From contig JASFZI010000059.1 in the NCBI GenBank assembly GCA_045107135.1, positions 1 through 12,773 of the forward strand: a stretch of DNA of 12,773 nucleotides, given 5' to 3'. The translations under genes were made by a program, and so were the position numbers. Position 1 is the first letter of the stretch. Every line of letters begins with the position of its first letter. The notes under the pieces were generated by a model, which saw only the letters and a list, made by a program, of their open reading frames with translations, ran no database searches and was not told the DNA's origin. This stretch comes from UBA6164 sp045107135. Lineage in GTDB: Bacteria; Patescibacteriota; Gracilibacteria; BD1-5; UBA6164. Positions 1 to 8,719 of this stretch are shown here, in pieces.

Positions 1-97
1 ATGGACTTGAGCGAGAGAAAATTGAAAAGTAGCTTTACAAGGTAAAGATTATATAGTACAAGATTGAGATGTTATTTTATTTAAATTTAATAATTAA
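1..97 (+). CDS. ychF: YchF/OLA1-type GTPase (ribosome-binding ATPase), C-terminal end only
   Basis: Only the last 31 residues are present; the reading frame starts at base 2 and the gene continues upstream of the window. With UGA as glycine the tail contains GKVALQGKDYIVQDGDVILF and ends FKFNN. This matches the highly conserved end of the TGS domain of YchF, where the family usually reads close to EGKDYIVQDGDV followed by FRFNV. YchF/OLA1 is a cytosolic P-loop protein that binds ribosomes and hydrolyses ATP; its role is regulatory and poorly defined. The nucleotide-binding domain lies outside the window and cannot be checked. The stop is TAA, and the next gene begins 4 bases later, so the two are probably cotranscribed. 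Confidence 0.88.
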
Positions 98-101
98 TTT
101 A

Positions 102-947
102 ATGAAAAAATTACTTTTTGATTCATTACAAAAATTGGATTTTATTATATGGGGGATTACTTTAGCATTTTTTATTATTTCAGCTTTGGTAATGAAATGA
201 GATGTAAATGAATCCTTTATATGAGCTTCTTGAATAATAGTTTTAATGTTTTTTGTATGATTTAGTATTGAGTTAATTCTTTCTGCATTAAAAAACGTTA
301 AATGAGTTTGAAAAATTACATGATTTATAACTAATTGACCAGAGGCACTAGTTTTAATAGTGTGATTAATTACTTGAAATATATTATTTGCAGCAAGTAC
401 ACCATTATGATCAAATGTGATGAATCCAATACTTTTTTTAACTGCATTAATGATTACATGATATTTAGTAAAATTAAAAACATTTAATTATAAAGCATTT
501 TTTTTATCAGGTTTTGTTATAACTGCAATATTTGCTGTATTGTTTTTTAAAATTCCAGAAAATTATTATATATATTGGGTTTTCATAGCATTTTTAATCA
601 GTATATATCTATTTACAAAAAAATTTCCAAACAAAGAATCAGTTATCGAAGAACCTGATGAATTAGTGAATAAAATATATCTACCTCTTTGAATTGTTAT
701 TCTATTGATTAGTTGATATTTTCTGGATCCTGTTGTTAATTTTACTGCTGAAGCATCGATGGCTCCTAAATGATTAATTTGATTTTTAGTATTATCTATA
801 CTAACTAGTTGGCCAGAATTTAAATCTGTATTAGCATTATTAAAAAGAAAAATGACATTAGATGCTTTTATTAACATATTAGTATCAAATATTACTAATT
901 TATGGCTTGCAATCATATGAATAATTATATGGTTATACATAAAATAA
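102..947 (+). CDS. CaCA-family cation exchanger (Na+/Ca2+ exchanger-like membrane protein)
   Basis: A 281-residue integral membrane protein made almost entirely of hydrophobic helices. It shows the two inverted alpha-repeats of the CaCA superfamily. The first, about residues 74-110, has TNGPEALV followed by PLGSNVMNPI; the second, about 230-270, has TSWPEF followed by VSNITNLW. In known family members the acidic residue after the proline (here E81 and E239) and the G-S-N segment line the ion site. A hydrophilic linker near residues 172-190 separates the two halves, as is usual. By family the protein should exchange Ca2+ or another cation against Na+, H+ or K+ across the cytoplasmic membrane; the ion cannot be read from the sequence. 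The length is slightly short for the family. Several glycines, including those of NGPE and GSN, are encoded by TGA. The ATG lies 4 bases after the upstream stop. Confidence 0.82.
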
Positions 948-976
948 AAAAATCTCATAATTTATGAGATTTTTTT
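946..976. terminator. Bidirectional intrinsic terminator between convergent genes
   Basis: A 15-base perfect inverted repeat (946-960 and 962-976) is centred on base 961. The left arm begins with a run of seven A and the right arm ends with a run of seven T, so it has the A-tract/stem/U-tract form in both directions. It begins inside the TAA stop of the exchanger gene, and its right arm contains the stop codon of the minus-strand methyltransferase gene. Confidence 0.8.
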
Positions 977-1912
977 AAATTTAGCTATAAAAAATCATTC
1001 AGTTTCAATATTTGGTAATATTCTTAAGGTTTTAGTAACGTCTTTTCTATATACATGTTTTCAAAATCATTTTAATCATTTTCTTGAATATTTATAATCA
1101 ATATTAATATCTTGAACTTGTAAATCAGGATACAATGATAAAATCATATGAACAACTGCCTCATTTTCTTCTGGAGCTAGAGTGCATGTTGAATATATTA
1201 GAGTTCATCATGTTTTTAGTAAAGGAATTATTGAATTCAGTATTTCTTTTTGTAGTTTAAAATTTCTTTTTACTACTCATAGATTCCAAAATCAATATGA
1301 TTTTTCTTTATTTAGATTAATTTTTCATTCAGCGCTACAAGGTAAATCAGCTATTATATGATTAAAATATTCTTTATATTCTGGATTTTTTTCTAAAATT
1401 AATCTAGCATCAGTCTTTATAACTCTTGCATTTTTACATCATTGTCTTTTTAGAGTAAAGTTCAATTTATCTATTCTAATACTATTATTATCATTAGCTA
1501 TTACTTCTCATGTATTTTTAAGTAATGCACATGCTTGAGAAGTTTTTCAACCAGGAGCAGCAGTTATATCTAAAACTTTATTAAAGGCCTCCAAATCAAG
1601 TAAATCTATAGGCATTTGACTTGATATAGATTGTAGGTAGATTTTTCCTTGATTGAAAATATCTAAATCCCATAAATCTTTTTCTTTTCAATTTAAAAGA
1701 ATATATCAATTTTTTAAAAAATTAACTTTTTCTACTTCTAGTTTTTTTTCTTTTAGTATTTCTAAAATTTCTTTTGTGCTAGATTTTAATGTATTAATTC
1801 TAAAAGTAGGTTTTCTGGATTTACACTTAAATCAAGTATCAATAATCTCTAATTCTTCTTTTGTATATATTTCTTTTAATCTTTCAATTAATTCAACAGG
1901 TAATTTTTTCAT
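962..1912 (-). CDS. NOL1/NOP2/Sun-family RNA cytosine-5 methyltransferase (RsmB/RsmF-like)
   Basis: A 316-residue protein of the S-adenosylmethionine-dependent RNA m5C methyltransferase family, which methylates specific cytosines in rRNA or tRNA in the cytoplasm. Visible motifs in order: the SAM loop VLDITAAPGGKTSQ (residues 113-126), motif IV ADLPCSAEG (188-196) and motif VI YSTCTLAPEENE (240-251). In the family the cysteine of motif VI (C243 here) attacks C6 of the base and the cysteine of motif IV (C192) releases the product. The GG of the SAM loop is GGT-TGA, so glycine decoding of TGA is required. Motif IV normally reads DAPCSGEG; the D-L-P-C-S-A-E-G form here is a divergent but cysteine-retaining version. 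The protein is shorter than E. coli RsmB or RsmF and lacks both an N-terminal NusB-like domain and an obvious long C-terminal RNA-binding extension. The ATG at 1912 is 24 bases after the dedA-like stop, so the two are likely one transcript. Whether 16S rRNA or tRNA is the target is not determinable here. Confidence 0.9.
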
Positions 1913-1936
1913 TATTTTATTATTATAGTTAATATT

Positions 1937-2710
1937 TTATTTTTTACTCATATTTTCGATTTCCTCATTTTTTTCCTTTAAATATTGCACAAACTCTTTT
2001 CTTTTATATTTAAAAATATAAAATCAAATTATTACAGTAAATCCAATCATAATTGTTCAGATATATTCAAGGATAATTTTGTAATATTCGACGAATAGTA
2101 CTCATAAAAGAATGATTGTGATTGCCCGAACTATTGATCCAATTACATTGTAAATCATAAATTTTTTATTATGCATTCACATACTTCATGCTATAAAGGG
2201 AAGAAACGCCCTAGTCATAGGATGGAATTTTCAAACAATTATTCACCAAGCTCACCATTTGTCTATTCATTTTTTTAAATACTTTACTTCTGTTAATCAA
2301 ATTCAAAACCAATATCAATATTTTTTAAAAAAGCTATCTCAAAACTTTTTTCATAATAAATATCAGATATAATTTCATATTATAGCTCATACAGAAGCTA
2401 ATATTACAACATAAATTAAATTAGTATTTGATATATTTCAAAAGAAACCTCAAACAATTAATAATATGTTTTGTCACGGTACAATTACTCATAAGACAGG
2501 AAAAGCTTCAATTAAACTACTTGTTCAAGCTATTAGATAATTCCATGTTCATAATCATTCTATTACTAATTTCATCCATTCAATAAAATTTTCTATCCAT
2601 TCTTTTTTGAAAATTGATATAAATGCTAATGATATAGTTAGTGTTATTAAAATTAGATTGATTAAGTAAAAAATGGTTTGAATTATTCTTTTAATTATTT
2701 TTTTGTGCAT
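1937..2710 (-). CDS. DedA-family membrane protein
   Basis: A 257-residue membrane protein of the DedA/VTT (SNARE-associated) family. Characteristic pieces are E68..PVLG.IVPGQ (residues 68-80), the glycine-rich GGFFGN segment (87-92), GAIIGNYIGYLLGKKFG (108-124) and the membrane re-entrant motif FHPMTRAFLPFIAGSMGM (162-179), which corresponds to the family pattern G-R-F-x-P-x-x-R-x-x-x-P-x-x-A-G. An extra hydrophobic segment lies near the N-terminus (about 12-35) and one near the C-terminus (about 200-235). Characterised DedA proteins affect membrane homeostasis, and some translocate undecaprenyl phosphate or phospholipids; which activity applies here is not known, but it fits the undecaprenyl-synthesis genes about 6 kb away. 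Most glycines are TGA. It is the first gene of a two-gene minus-strand unit with the RNA methyltransferase. No convincing promoter was identified for this strand. Confidence 0.88.
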
Positions 2711-2795
2711 ATTTTTTATAAAAATTTATATATGTATTGCATAGTTTATTCATTTAATACTCAAATTCAATTTTATTAAATAGAAAATGCGTGAA

Positions 2796-2804
2796 TGCTA
2801 TAAT
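2796..2804 (+). promoter_or_regulatory. Candidate extended -10 promoter for the Cys-rich/HD gene pair
   Basis: TGCTATAAT is an exact extended -10 element (TGnTATAAT). A poor -35-like TTAAAT sits at 2776-2781, 17 bases upstream of the hexamer. Transcription would begin near 2811 and give a leader of about 70 bases that carries the hairpin at 2831-2877. The AT-rich background makes TATAAT matches common, so this is a candidate only. Confidence 0.4.
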
Positions 2805-2830
2805 AATCAGATATATTAAAACTTGAAAAA

Positions 2831-2877
2831 ATATAAAAAACAATTAAATTTAAGGTAAATTTAATTGTTTTTTATAT
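2831..2877. promoter_or_regulatory. Perfect 22-bp inverted repeat (hairpin) just upstream of a start codon
   Basis: Arms 2831-2852 and 2856-2877 are exact reverse complements with a 3-base loop AGG. The left arm contains six A and the right arm six T, so the shape is that of an A-tract/stem/U-tract bidirectional terminator. It does not lie after a gene: it sits between divergently transcribed genes and ends 5 bases before the ATG at 2883. In the plus-strand mRNA it would be a leader hairpin, possibly an attenuator or an element affecting initiation. It could also stop antisense transcription heading toward the dedA-like gene. Confidence 0.7.
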
Positions 2878-2882
2878 AGTAT

Positions 2883-4580
2883 ATGCATAATGAAAAAGTA
2901 ATAAAAATAAAATCATGTAAACAATGTAATTCTACCTTTGATATTACAGACAAAGATATAGAATTTTTAGATAAAATGTCGCCTATTTTTTTATGAGAAA
3001 AATTTTCTATTCCAGTTTCTGATTATTGTACAGATTGTAAATTACAAAGAAGATATTCATGGAGAAATTTAAGAAGCCTTTATAAAACTAAATGTAGCTT
3101 TACAGGTAAAGAAATTATTTCTATGTATTCACCTGATAAGAAAATAAAAGTGTTCAACCTAGAATTATGGTGGAGTGATGATTGGGATGTGATGGATTAT
3201 TACTTAGAAATAGATTTTAATAAGACTTTTTTTGAACAATATAAGGAATTAATCTATAAAGTTCCAAAAAGAGCTCTTATAAAATGAACATGAACAGAAA
3301 ATTGTGATTATACTAATTGAATTTGATGAAGCAAAAATTGTTATCTTATATATGATTCAAATAATTGTAACGAATGTTACTATTGAAATTGACTAATAAA
3401 TTGTGAGAAATGCTTTGATTGTTCATATTCTAGATGATGCACCAATTCTTTTATGTTATTTAATTCTGTAGATTGTTACGAAGCATTTTATGTTATAAAT
3501 TCAATTAACTGTTCAGAATCAAAATTTTTATACAATTGTACAGGTTGTTCAAATTGTTTTTGATGTGTTAATTTAACTAATAAATCTTATTATATTTTCA
3601 ATAAAGAATATAATGAAAAGGATTATTTTAATGAGTTAAATAAAATTACATATATAGAATATAATATAGATGATTTTTTAGAATTTGTAACTAGCTTTCC
3701 TTCTTTAAATTTAATACATGTTAATAGTGAAAATGTTTCATGAAATATTATATATAATTCAAAAGATATAAAAAACTCTTACGAGGTTTATGACGCAGTA
3801 TGAATCAGAAATTCTACTTATGTACATTCATGATCCATGGATTGTATGGATGTAGATGTGGTTATAAATAATAGTAAAAAGGCATATGATTGTTCATTAT
3901 TAAATAAATCGTGTACAAATATGTTGTTTACTTATGATTGTTGGAACAATTGTCAAAATTTAATATATTGTAGTGAATGTAAAGATACAAAGGATTCGTT
4001 TATGTGTAATTGACTCGTTGGTAAACAATATTGTATACTAAATAAACAATATAAAGAGGATGAATATAATAAACTTGTTTCTAAAATCATTAAAAAAATG
4101 AAAAAAAATAATGAATGGTGAAATTTTGCACCTATTTCTTTAAGTTTATTCTGATACAATGAAACTATTGCTAATGAGTATTTTCCACTTATTGAAGATG
4201 AAGCTATTAAAAAATGATTTAATTGGTCACAATATGAAGCCCCTCTACAAAAAATAAATAAAATTATACCTGCAGATAAGCTTTCTAACGATATAAATAA
4301 AATTCCTGATGATATGTTAAATTGGGCAATTGAATGTGATGTTACAAAAAAACCTTTTATGATAAATCCTCAAGAACTTGAATTTTATAGAAAACATAAT
4401 ATTTCAATTCCAAAAAAACACCCTAATCAGAGACACTTAGATAGAATGAAATTAAAAAATCCTAGAAAAATATTTAATAGAAAATGTGACAAATGTCATA
4501 TTAAAATAAAAACTACATTTGCTCCTAATATAAAGCAAATAGTATATTGCGAAGAATGTTATAATAAAGAAATTTATTAA
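2883..4580 (+). CDS. Cysteine-rich protein with zinc-ribbon ends and 12-residue Cys repeats, function unknown
   Basis: A 565-residue protein with no recognised enzyme motif. An N-terminal zinc-ribbon-like pair is CKQC (12-15) with CTDC (49-52); a C-terminal pair is CDKC (535-538) with CEEC (556-559). Between them are two cysteine-rich modules. In module 1 (about 141-256) cysteines fall at exact 12-residue steps: 162, 174, 186, 198, 210 and 222, with a second register at 141, 153, 165 and 177. Most are preceded by Asn, Asp or Gly. Module 1 ends NKSYYIFNKEYNEKDY, and module 2 (about 288-400) ends in the similar GKQYCILNKQYKEDEY, which indicates an internal duplication. The pattern suggests a solenoid or metal-binding scaffold; that is inference. 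From memory, similar proteins are widespread in CPR genomes as hypothetical proteins, sometimes misnamed. No signal peptide is seen, so it is probably cytosolic. It is followed 13 bases later by the tandem HD gene. The C-terminal 88 residues also look like a free-standing small zinc protein if TGA is read as stop, but they belong to this frame. Confidence 0.85.
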
Positions 4581-4593
4581 TTAATCATATTTT

Positions 4594-5835
4594 ATGAATA
4601 ATACTTGAGAAAATTTATTTGAATTCATGTGAGTTCTTCAAAAATTAAAGGATTATAAAAGATGGGAAAATACGGAAACTTTTATAAAAAAAGAATCTAT
4701 TGCTGATCATATATGGAAAGTTATGGTAATTAACTATACTGTTCATAAAAATCTAAAAATAGATCTTGATTTATTGAAAATTATAAAATTAGCATTAATT
4801 CATGATTTAGCTGAAGCATTAACAGAAGATATTGATTATAATCTAGTATATAAATGAATAGTTACTCCTGAAGAAAAGTATAAAAAAGAATATGATGCAA
4901 TAAATAAAATAAAGGAAGTTTTATGATGAGAAACATGAAAAGAAATTTATAATTTATGGCTTGAATACGAAAAATGGGAAAGTGGTGAAGTGAAATTTGT
5001 TAAAGCTTTAGAGAAAATAGAACCAATTGATCATTGTATATTTTATTGATATTCAACAATTGATATACCTGAAAAATTTGCAAAATATTGTGACAAATCA
5101 ATGTCAAAAGTACCTGAATTAAAATGATTTTATCATTTGTATAAAACTAAATTAAAACAAGTTTTTGATGAATGAAATTTTGAGTGGAGGGAGTGTTATA
5201 ATACAAAATGACCATTTGAAGAATTTAAGGATTTTGAAATGATTTTTCAATTTTTTCAAACAGCGCAAAAACTTAAAGAAACAAAAAGATATGAAACTAT
5301 AAAGAAAGATGAAATTAAGGATACAGTTTCTGATCATTCATTTAGACTTACTTTTTTTGTATGGATTATTGTTGAAAATTTAGACTTAAAAATAAATCTA
5401 CAAAGAGCGTTGGAAATAGCTATTTTTCATGATATTGTAGAATCAATTGCAGGAGACACAGATTATAGCTTGATTTATACCTGAGTAGTTAGCAAGGAAG
5501 AAAAAAATAAAAAAGAAATCTTAGCAATGAAAAAAATTAGAGAAATATTACCAAAAAAAATATGAAATCAAATATATGAATTATGGGATGAGTATGAAAA
5601 ATCTGAAACCAGAGAAGCTAAAATTGTAAAAGCACTTGATAAGCTCGAAACAATTGATCATTTTATAAGACATGGCTTGGCTTATATCGATAATAGAGAT
5701 AGGGTAGTCATATATTTAAATTCCTCAATTAAATTATGTTCAGAAATTGAACCCATTTTTAATATTTATAAGGAAAAATTAAAAGAAATGTATAAAAATT
5801 GATGATTTGAATGGAAAAAAGAGTATAATTTATAA
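4594..5835 (+). CDS. Tandem HD-domain phosphohydrolase (two YfbR/HDDC2-like domains in one chain)
   Basis: A 413-residue protein with two homologous halves. Half 1: ADH (H39), then LIHDLAEA (H70, D71, E74), D79 and VKALEKIE (E140). Half 2: SDHSFR (H248), FHDIVESIAGD (H279, D280, E283, D288) and VKALDKLE (D349). Both halves carry a W-x-E-Y-E-K segment before the last motif. This order fits the HD_3 group, whose known members are metal-dependent 5'-deoxynucleotidases acting on dNMPs and are usually single-domain homodimers. The fusion may be an intramolecular dimer. Half 2 has all expected metal ligands including the GD motif; half 1 has TED instead of AGD and Glu in place of the last Asp (E140), so half 1 may be weakened or altered. 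Substrate is inferred from family only. It lies 13 bases after the Cys-rich gene and probably shares its transcript. The 91 bases after it are AT-rich with only a weak A/T hairpin (5825-5845). Confidence 0.85.
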
Positions 5836-5926
5836 TTAAAATTATCAATTTTTTACTTTCTTTAAACTTGCTTTTTTCTCTTTTTATATACAATAGTTCT
5901 ATATTTATTTAGTTTATGTAAGATTT

Positions 5927-6946
5927 ATGGATGTTTTAAAAAATAGAATTATATATTTATCAATTTCAGGTGTACTTTTCTTTATTTCATTATTGTTAAT
6001 ATTTATACCTAAACTAAATCTTGGTATTGATATGACATGAGGAATACAAATGGATTATGAATTTCAAAACTCAATTAATATTGAGGAAATAAAAGAGGAA
6101 TTAAATCATGAAAAGGAATTATTTAAAGATAATAATGAAGAAGTAATTAACAATATAAGTGTTTATTCGATTACCTGAGAAAAACAGGTAGCTGTTGTTG
6201 TGTGATTTTACAACAATTCGACTGATCAAAAATTAGAAGAATTAAAAAATATTTTTAAAAATAAAGTTTTTGAAATTATTAAAAAACAAGATAATACTGC
6301 TGTAGAAAGTAAATATATTAATATTTGAAAAAGTTTCTGAGACTATATTAAGGATACAGCTTTTATTACTTTAGCTCTAGCTATTGTTGCAATAACATTT
6401 TATGTTACATTTTCATTTTCTTGAATCGTATCATGAATATCAGTTTTTTCATTCGCTCTTATAACAATTATTACATTATTTCATGATGTGATAATTTCCA
6501 CTTGATTTTATATAATTACTTCATTATATTTACCTGAATTTCAAATAAATACTTTCTTTATTACTGCATTATTAACTATACTTGGTTATTCAATAAATGA
6601 TACTATTGTAGTATTTGATAGAATTAGATCTAATTTAAAAAAATATGCAGGTAAAAAATGAAAAAATTGAAAAGATTTAAAAAAAATCATAAATTTATCA
6701 ATAAGAGAAACAGTTACAAGAAGTATTTATACTAGTTTAACTCTACTTTTTGTATTAACTACTATATTTATATTTTGACCTGAAACTATTTCTGGTTTTA
6801 TACTAGTAATGATTTACGGTACAATAGTCGGAACATATAGTTCTTTATTCATAGCAGCACCAATTTTATACCAAGTAAATAAAAATAAAAAATTATCAGC
6901 TTACAAAAAAGTTGTTATTAATCCAGAAGATAAGATAGTTGTATAA
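5927..6946 (+). CDS. secF: Protein-export membrane protein SecF
   Basis: A 339-residue SecF subunit of the Sec accessory complex, which uses the proton-motive force to help proteins across the membrane after SecA-driven translocation. After the first membrane helix (about 9-28) comes the conserved LGIDMTGGIQ (32-41), then a periplasmic-type domain (to about 135), then five hydrophobic helices. The family motifs FHDVIISTGFY (185-195) and LGYSINDTIVVFDRIRSN (219-236) are clear, and ETVTRSIYTSLT (261-272) follows. TGG in the first motif is ACA-TGA-GGA. SecD, normally just upstream of or fused to SecF, is not in this window. The ATG at 5927 is chosen because the frame opens there: the ATG at 5915 meets a stop at once and the one at 5931 is out of frame. 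A weak -35/-10-like pair (TTGCTT at 5868, TACAAT at 5889, spacing 15) lies upstream. The ABC gene follows after 12 bases. Confidence 0.93.
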
Positions 6947-6958
6947 TAATATGTTTAC

Positions 6959-8710
6959 ATGAACAATAAAGAAATACTTAAAAAAATATTTTCTGAATTT
7001 ATTAAAACTACATGAAAAATTAAATTTTTTCTAGTAGTTTTTTTTGGAATTTTTGTAGCTATTTTAATGTTTATCGAACCATTATTTTTCACACAAATAA
7101 TTAAAATAATAGAAGAATACCTAAAAACTTGAGAATTTGATTATAATTATTTTTATTTATTAATGACGTATTGGTGATTATTTATAATTATTTCAACATG
7201 ATCAATGTTATTATATAGGTATAATTTTGTTACTAAGTCTGCATTAAAAAATCATATTAATTTATCAAAAAAATATTCAAATGAAATTATAAATATGTCA
7301 TTTCCAACTTATTTAAATAAAGAAGTAGGAAGTATTTATAAAATTTTTGATAGGTGACTAGAATCACAGTATTGATTTTTTTATTTTTTCTTTCTTGAAT
7401 TAATAAAAAGTTGATCATGAATTATATTCGTAGTAATTGTACTTTTTTACTATGACCCAATAATGGCTTTTATAACATTATCATTGTTACCAGTAATGAT
7501 AATATTTTGAATAGTCTTTTATAAAAAACTATACCCTGAACAAAAAAGTCTTGATAAAGAATGGGAATCAATATATCATGATTTATGAAATACTATGAGT
7601 GTTTTTTCATTAGTAAAAACACTTACTATTGAAAAAGTATTTTCTCGTAAAATTAATAAAAAATTAGATAATACATATAATAGACAAATTAAAATTGATA
7701 AATGATGGACTATTTCTGATATGTATACATCTTTGTTTACAACAATTTCTAGATTTTTTGTTTTGTGAGCGGGGGTATATTTTATACTTAACTGAAGAAT
7801 AGATTTTGCTACTTTATTTTTATTTTTCTCATATATTTGATGGGTATATTTTCCTTTATGATTTTTATTTTCAAAATTAGCTATAGTACAAAAACAAATC
7901 ACTGCATCTTGAAGATTCTATCAGGAATTTGATAATTTAACAAATGAGCATAAAAATAAAAAATGAATTAAAAAAACATTAAATTGATCTATAGAATTTA
8001 AACAAGTACATTTTGCATATAATAAAAAAATCATAATAGATAACCTCTCGTTTAAGGTAAAAAAATGAGAAAGAATTGCTTTTGTTTGAAATACTTGAGC
8101 ATGAAAGTCAACGATAATTAATTTATTTTTAAGATTTTGGGATCTCAAAAAAGGTAGTATAATTATTGATGGAACTAATGTTAAAAAATTAAATTTAAAG
8201 AATTTTAGACAACAAATATGAATCATATCTCAGGATAGTAGCTTATTTAATTTATCAATTAAAGAAAATCTATTATTTGCAAATAAAAAGGCATCAAATA
8301 TTGAAATAAAAAAAGCTCTAGAAAAAGCAGAAGCAAATTTTGTTTTTGATTTAGATGATTGAATAAATACATTGATTTGAGAGAGATGATTAAAGCTTAG
8401 CTGATGAGAAAAACAAAGATTAGCAATTGCTAGATTATTTTTAAAAAATCCTAAAATATTGATACTTGATGAGGCAACTTCTGCTCTTGATAATAAAACA
8501 GAAAAAAAGGTTCAAAATGCACTTGAAAAACTAATGAAGGGTAGAACAACAATTATAATAGCTCATAGACTGACAACAATTAAAAACGTTGATAAGATTT
8601 TTATGCTTAAAGATTGAGAAATAATAGAAAGCTGAAATTATGCTAAATTAATGAAAAATAAGAAAGATTTTTATAATTTAGCTAATCCTGATAATTTAGT
8701 AATTTCATAA
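6959..8710 (+). CDS. ABC half-transporter with fused membrane and ATPase domains (exporter type)
   Basis: A 583-residue protein with an N-terminal type I exporter membrane domain (hydrophobic segments near 22-42, 66-86, 140-162, 165-188, 258-278, 284-305) and a C-terminal ATPase. ATPase motifs: Walker A GNTGAGKST (377-385), Q-loop IISQD (422-426), signature LSGGEKQR (480-487), Walker B ILILDEA (500-506), D-loop SALD (508-511) and switch histidine IIIAHRLT (532-539). The length matches the MsbA/LmrA/BmrA class; it should work as a dimer exporting a lipid, peptide or drug, and the substrate cannot be read from the sequence. Three glycines of Walker A and both glycines of the signature are TGA, which makes this gene the cleanest proof of the code. 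Of 36 glycines I count 30 as TGA. It starts 12 bases after secF and ends 9 bases before uppS, so an envelope-lipid substrate is plausible but not shown. The ATG at 6951 is out of frame. Confidence 0.93.
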
Positions 8711-8719
8711 AATAAAAAA

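Noticed and set aside
566..958. Minus-strand open frame of 130 codons.
   Set aside because: It lies wholly opposite the exchanger gene, shows no family motif and is explained by antisense low-complexity sequence.
1653..1928. Plus-strand open frame of 91 codons.
   Set aside because: It lies almost wholly opposite the N-terminal part of the RNA methyltransferase gene; its Ser/Phe-rich content is an antisense shadow.
4314..4580. Independent small zinc protein of 88 residues.
   Set aside because: It is the C-terminal part of the 565-residue cysteine-rich protein after its last TGA codon; the frame is continuous with TGA as glycine.
5239..5484. Separate 81-residue HD protein.
   Set aside because: It is an internal segment of the tandem HD protein bounded by TGA codons that are read as glycine.
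5825..5845. Hairpin after the tandem HD gene as a terminator.
   Set aside because: The stem is only seven A/T pairs with a loose T-run, too weak to support a call.
5868..5894. Promoter upstream of secF (TTGCTT, then TACAAT).
   Set aside because: The spacing of 15 and the AT-rich background make it too weak to list as a feature.
6959..8710. UGA as tryptophan (table 4), as in mycoplasmas.
   Set aside because: Tryptophan would destroy Walker A and the LSGGQ-type signature, while TGG is still present at natural tryptophan positions.
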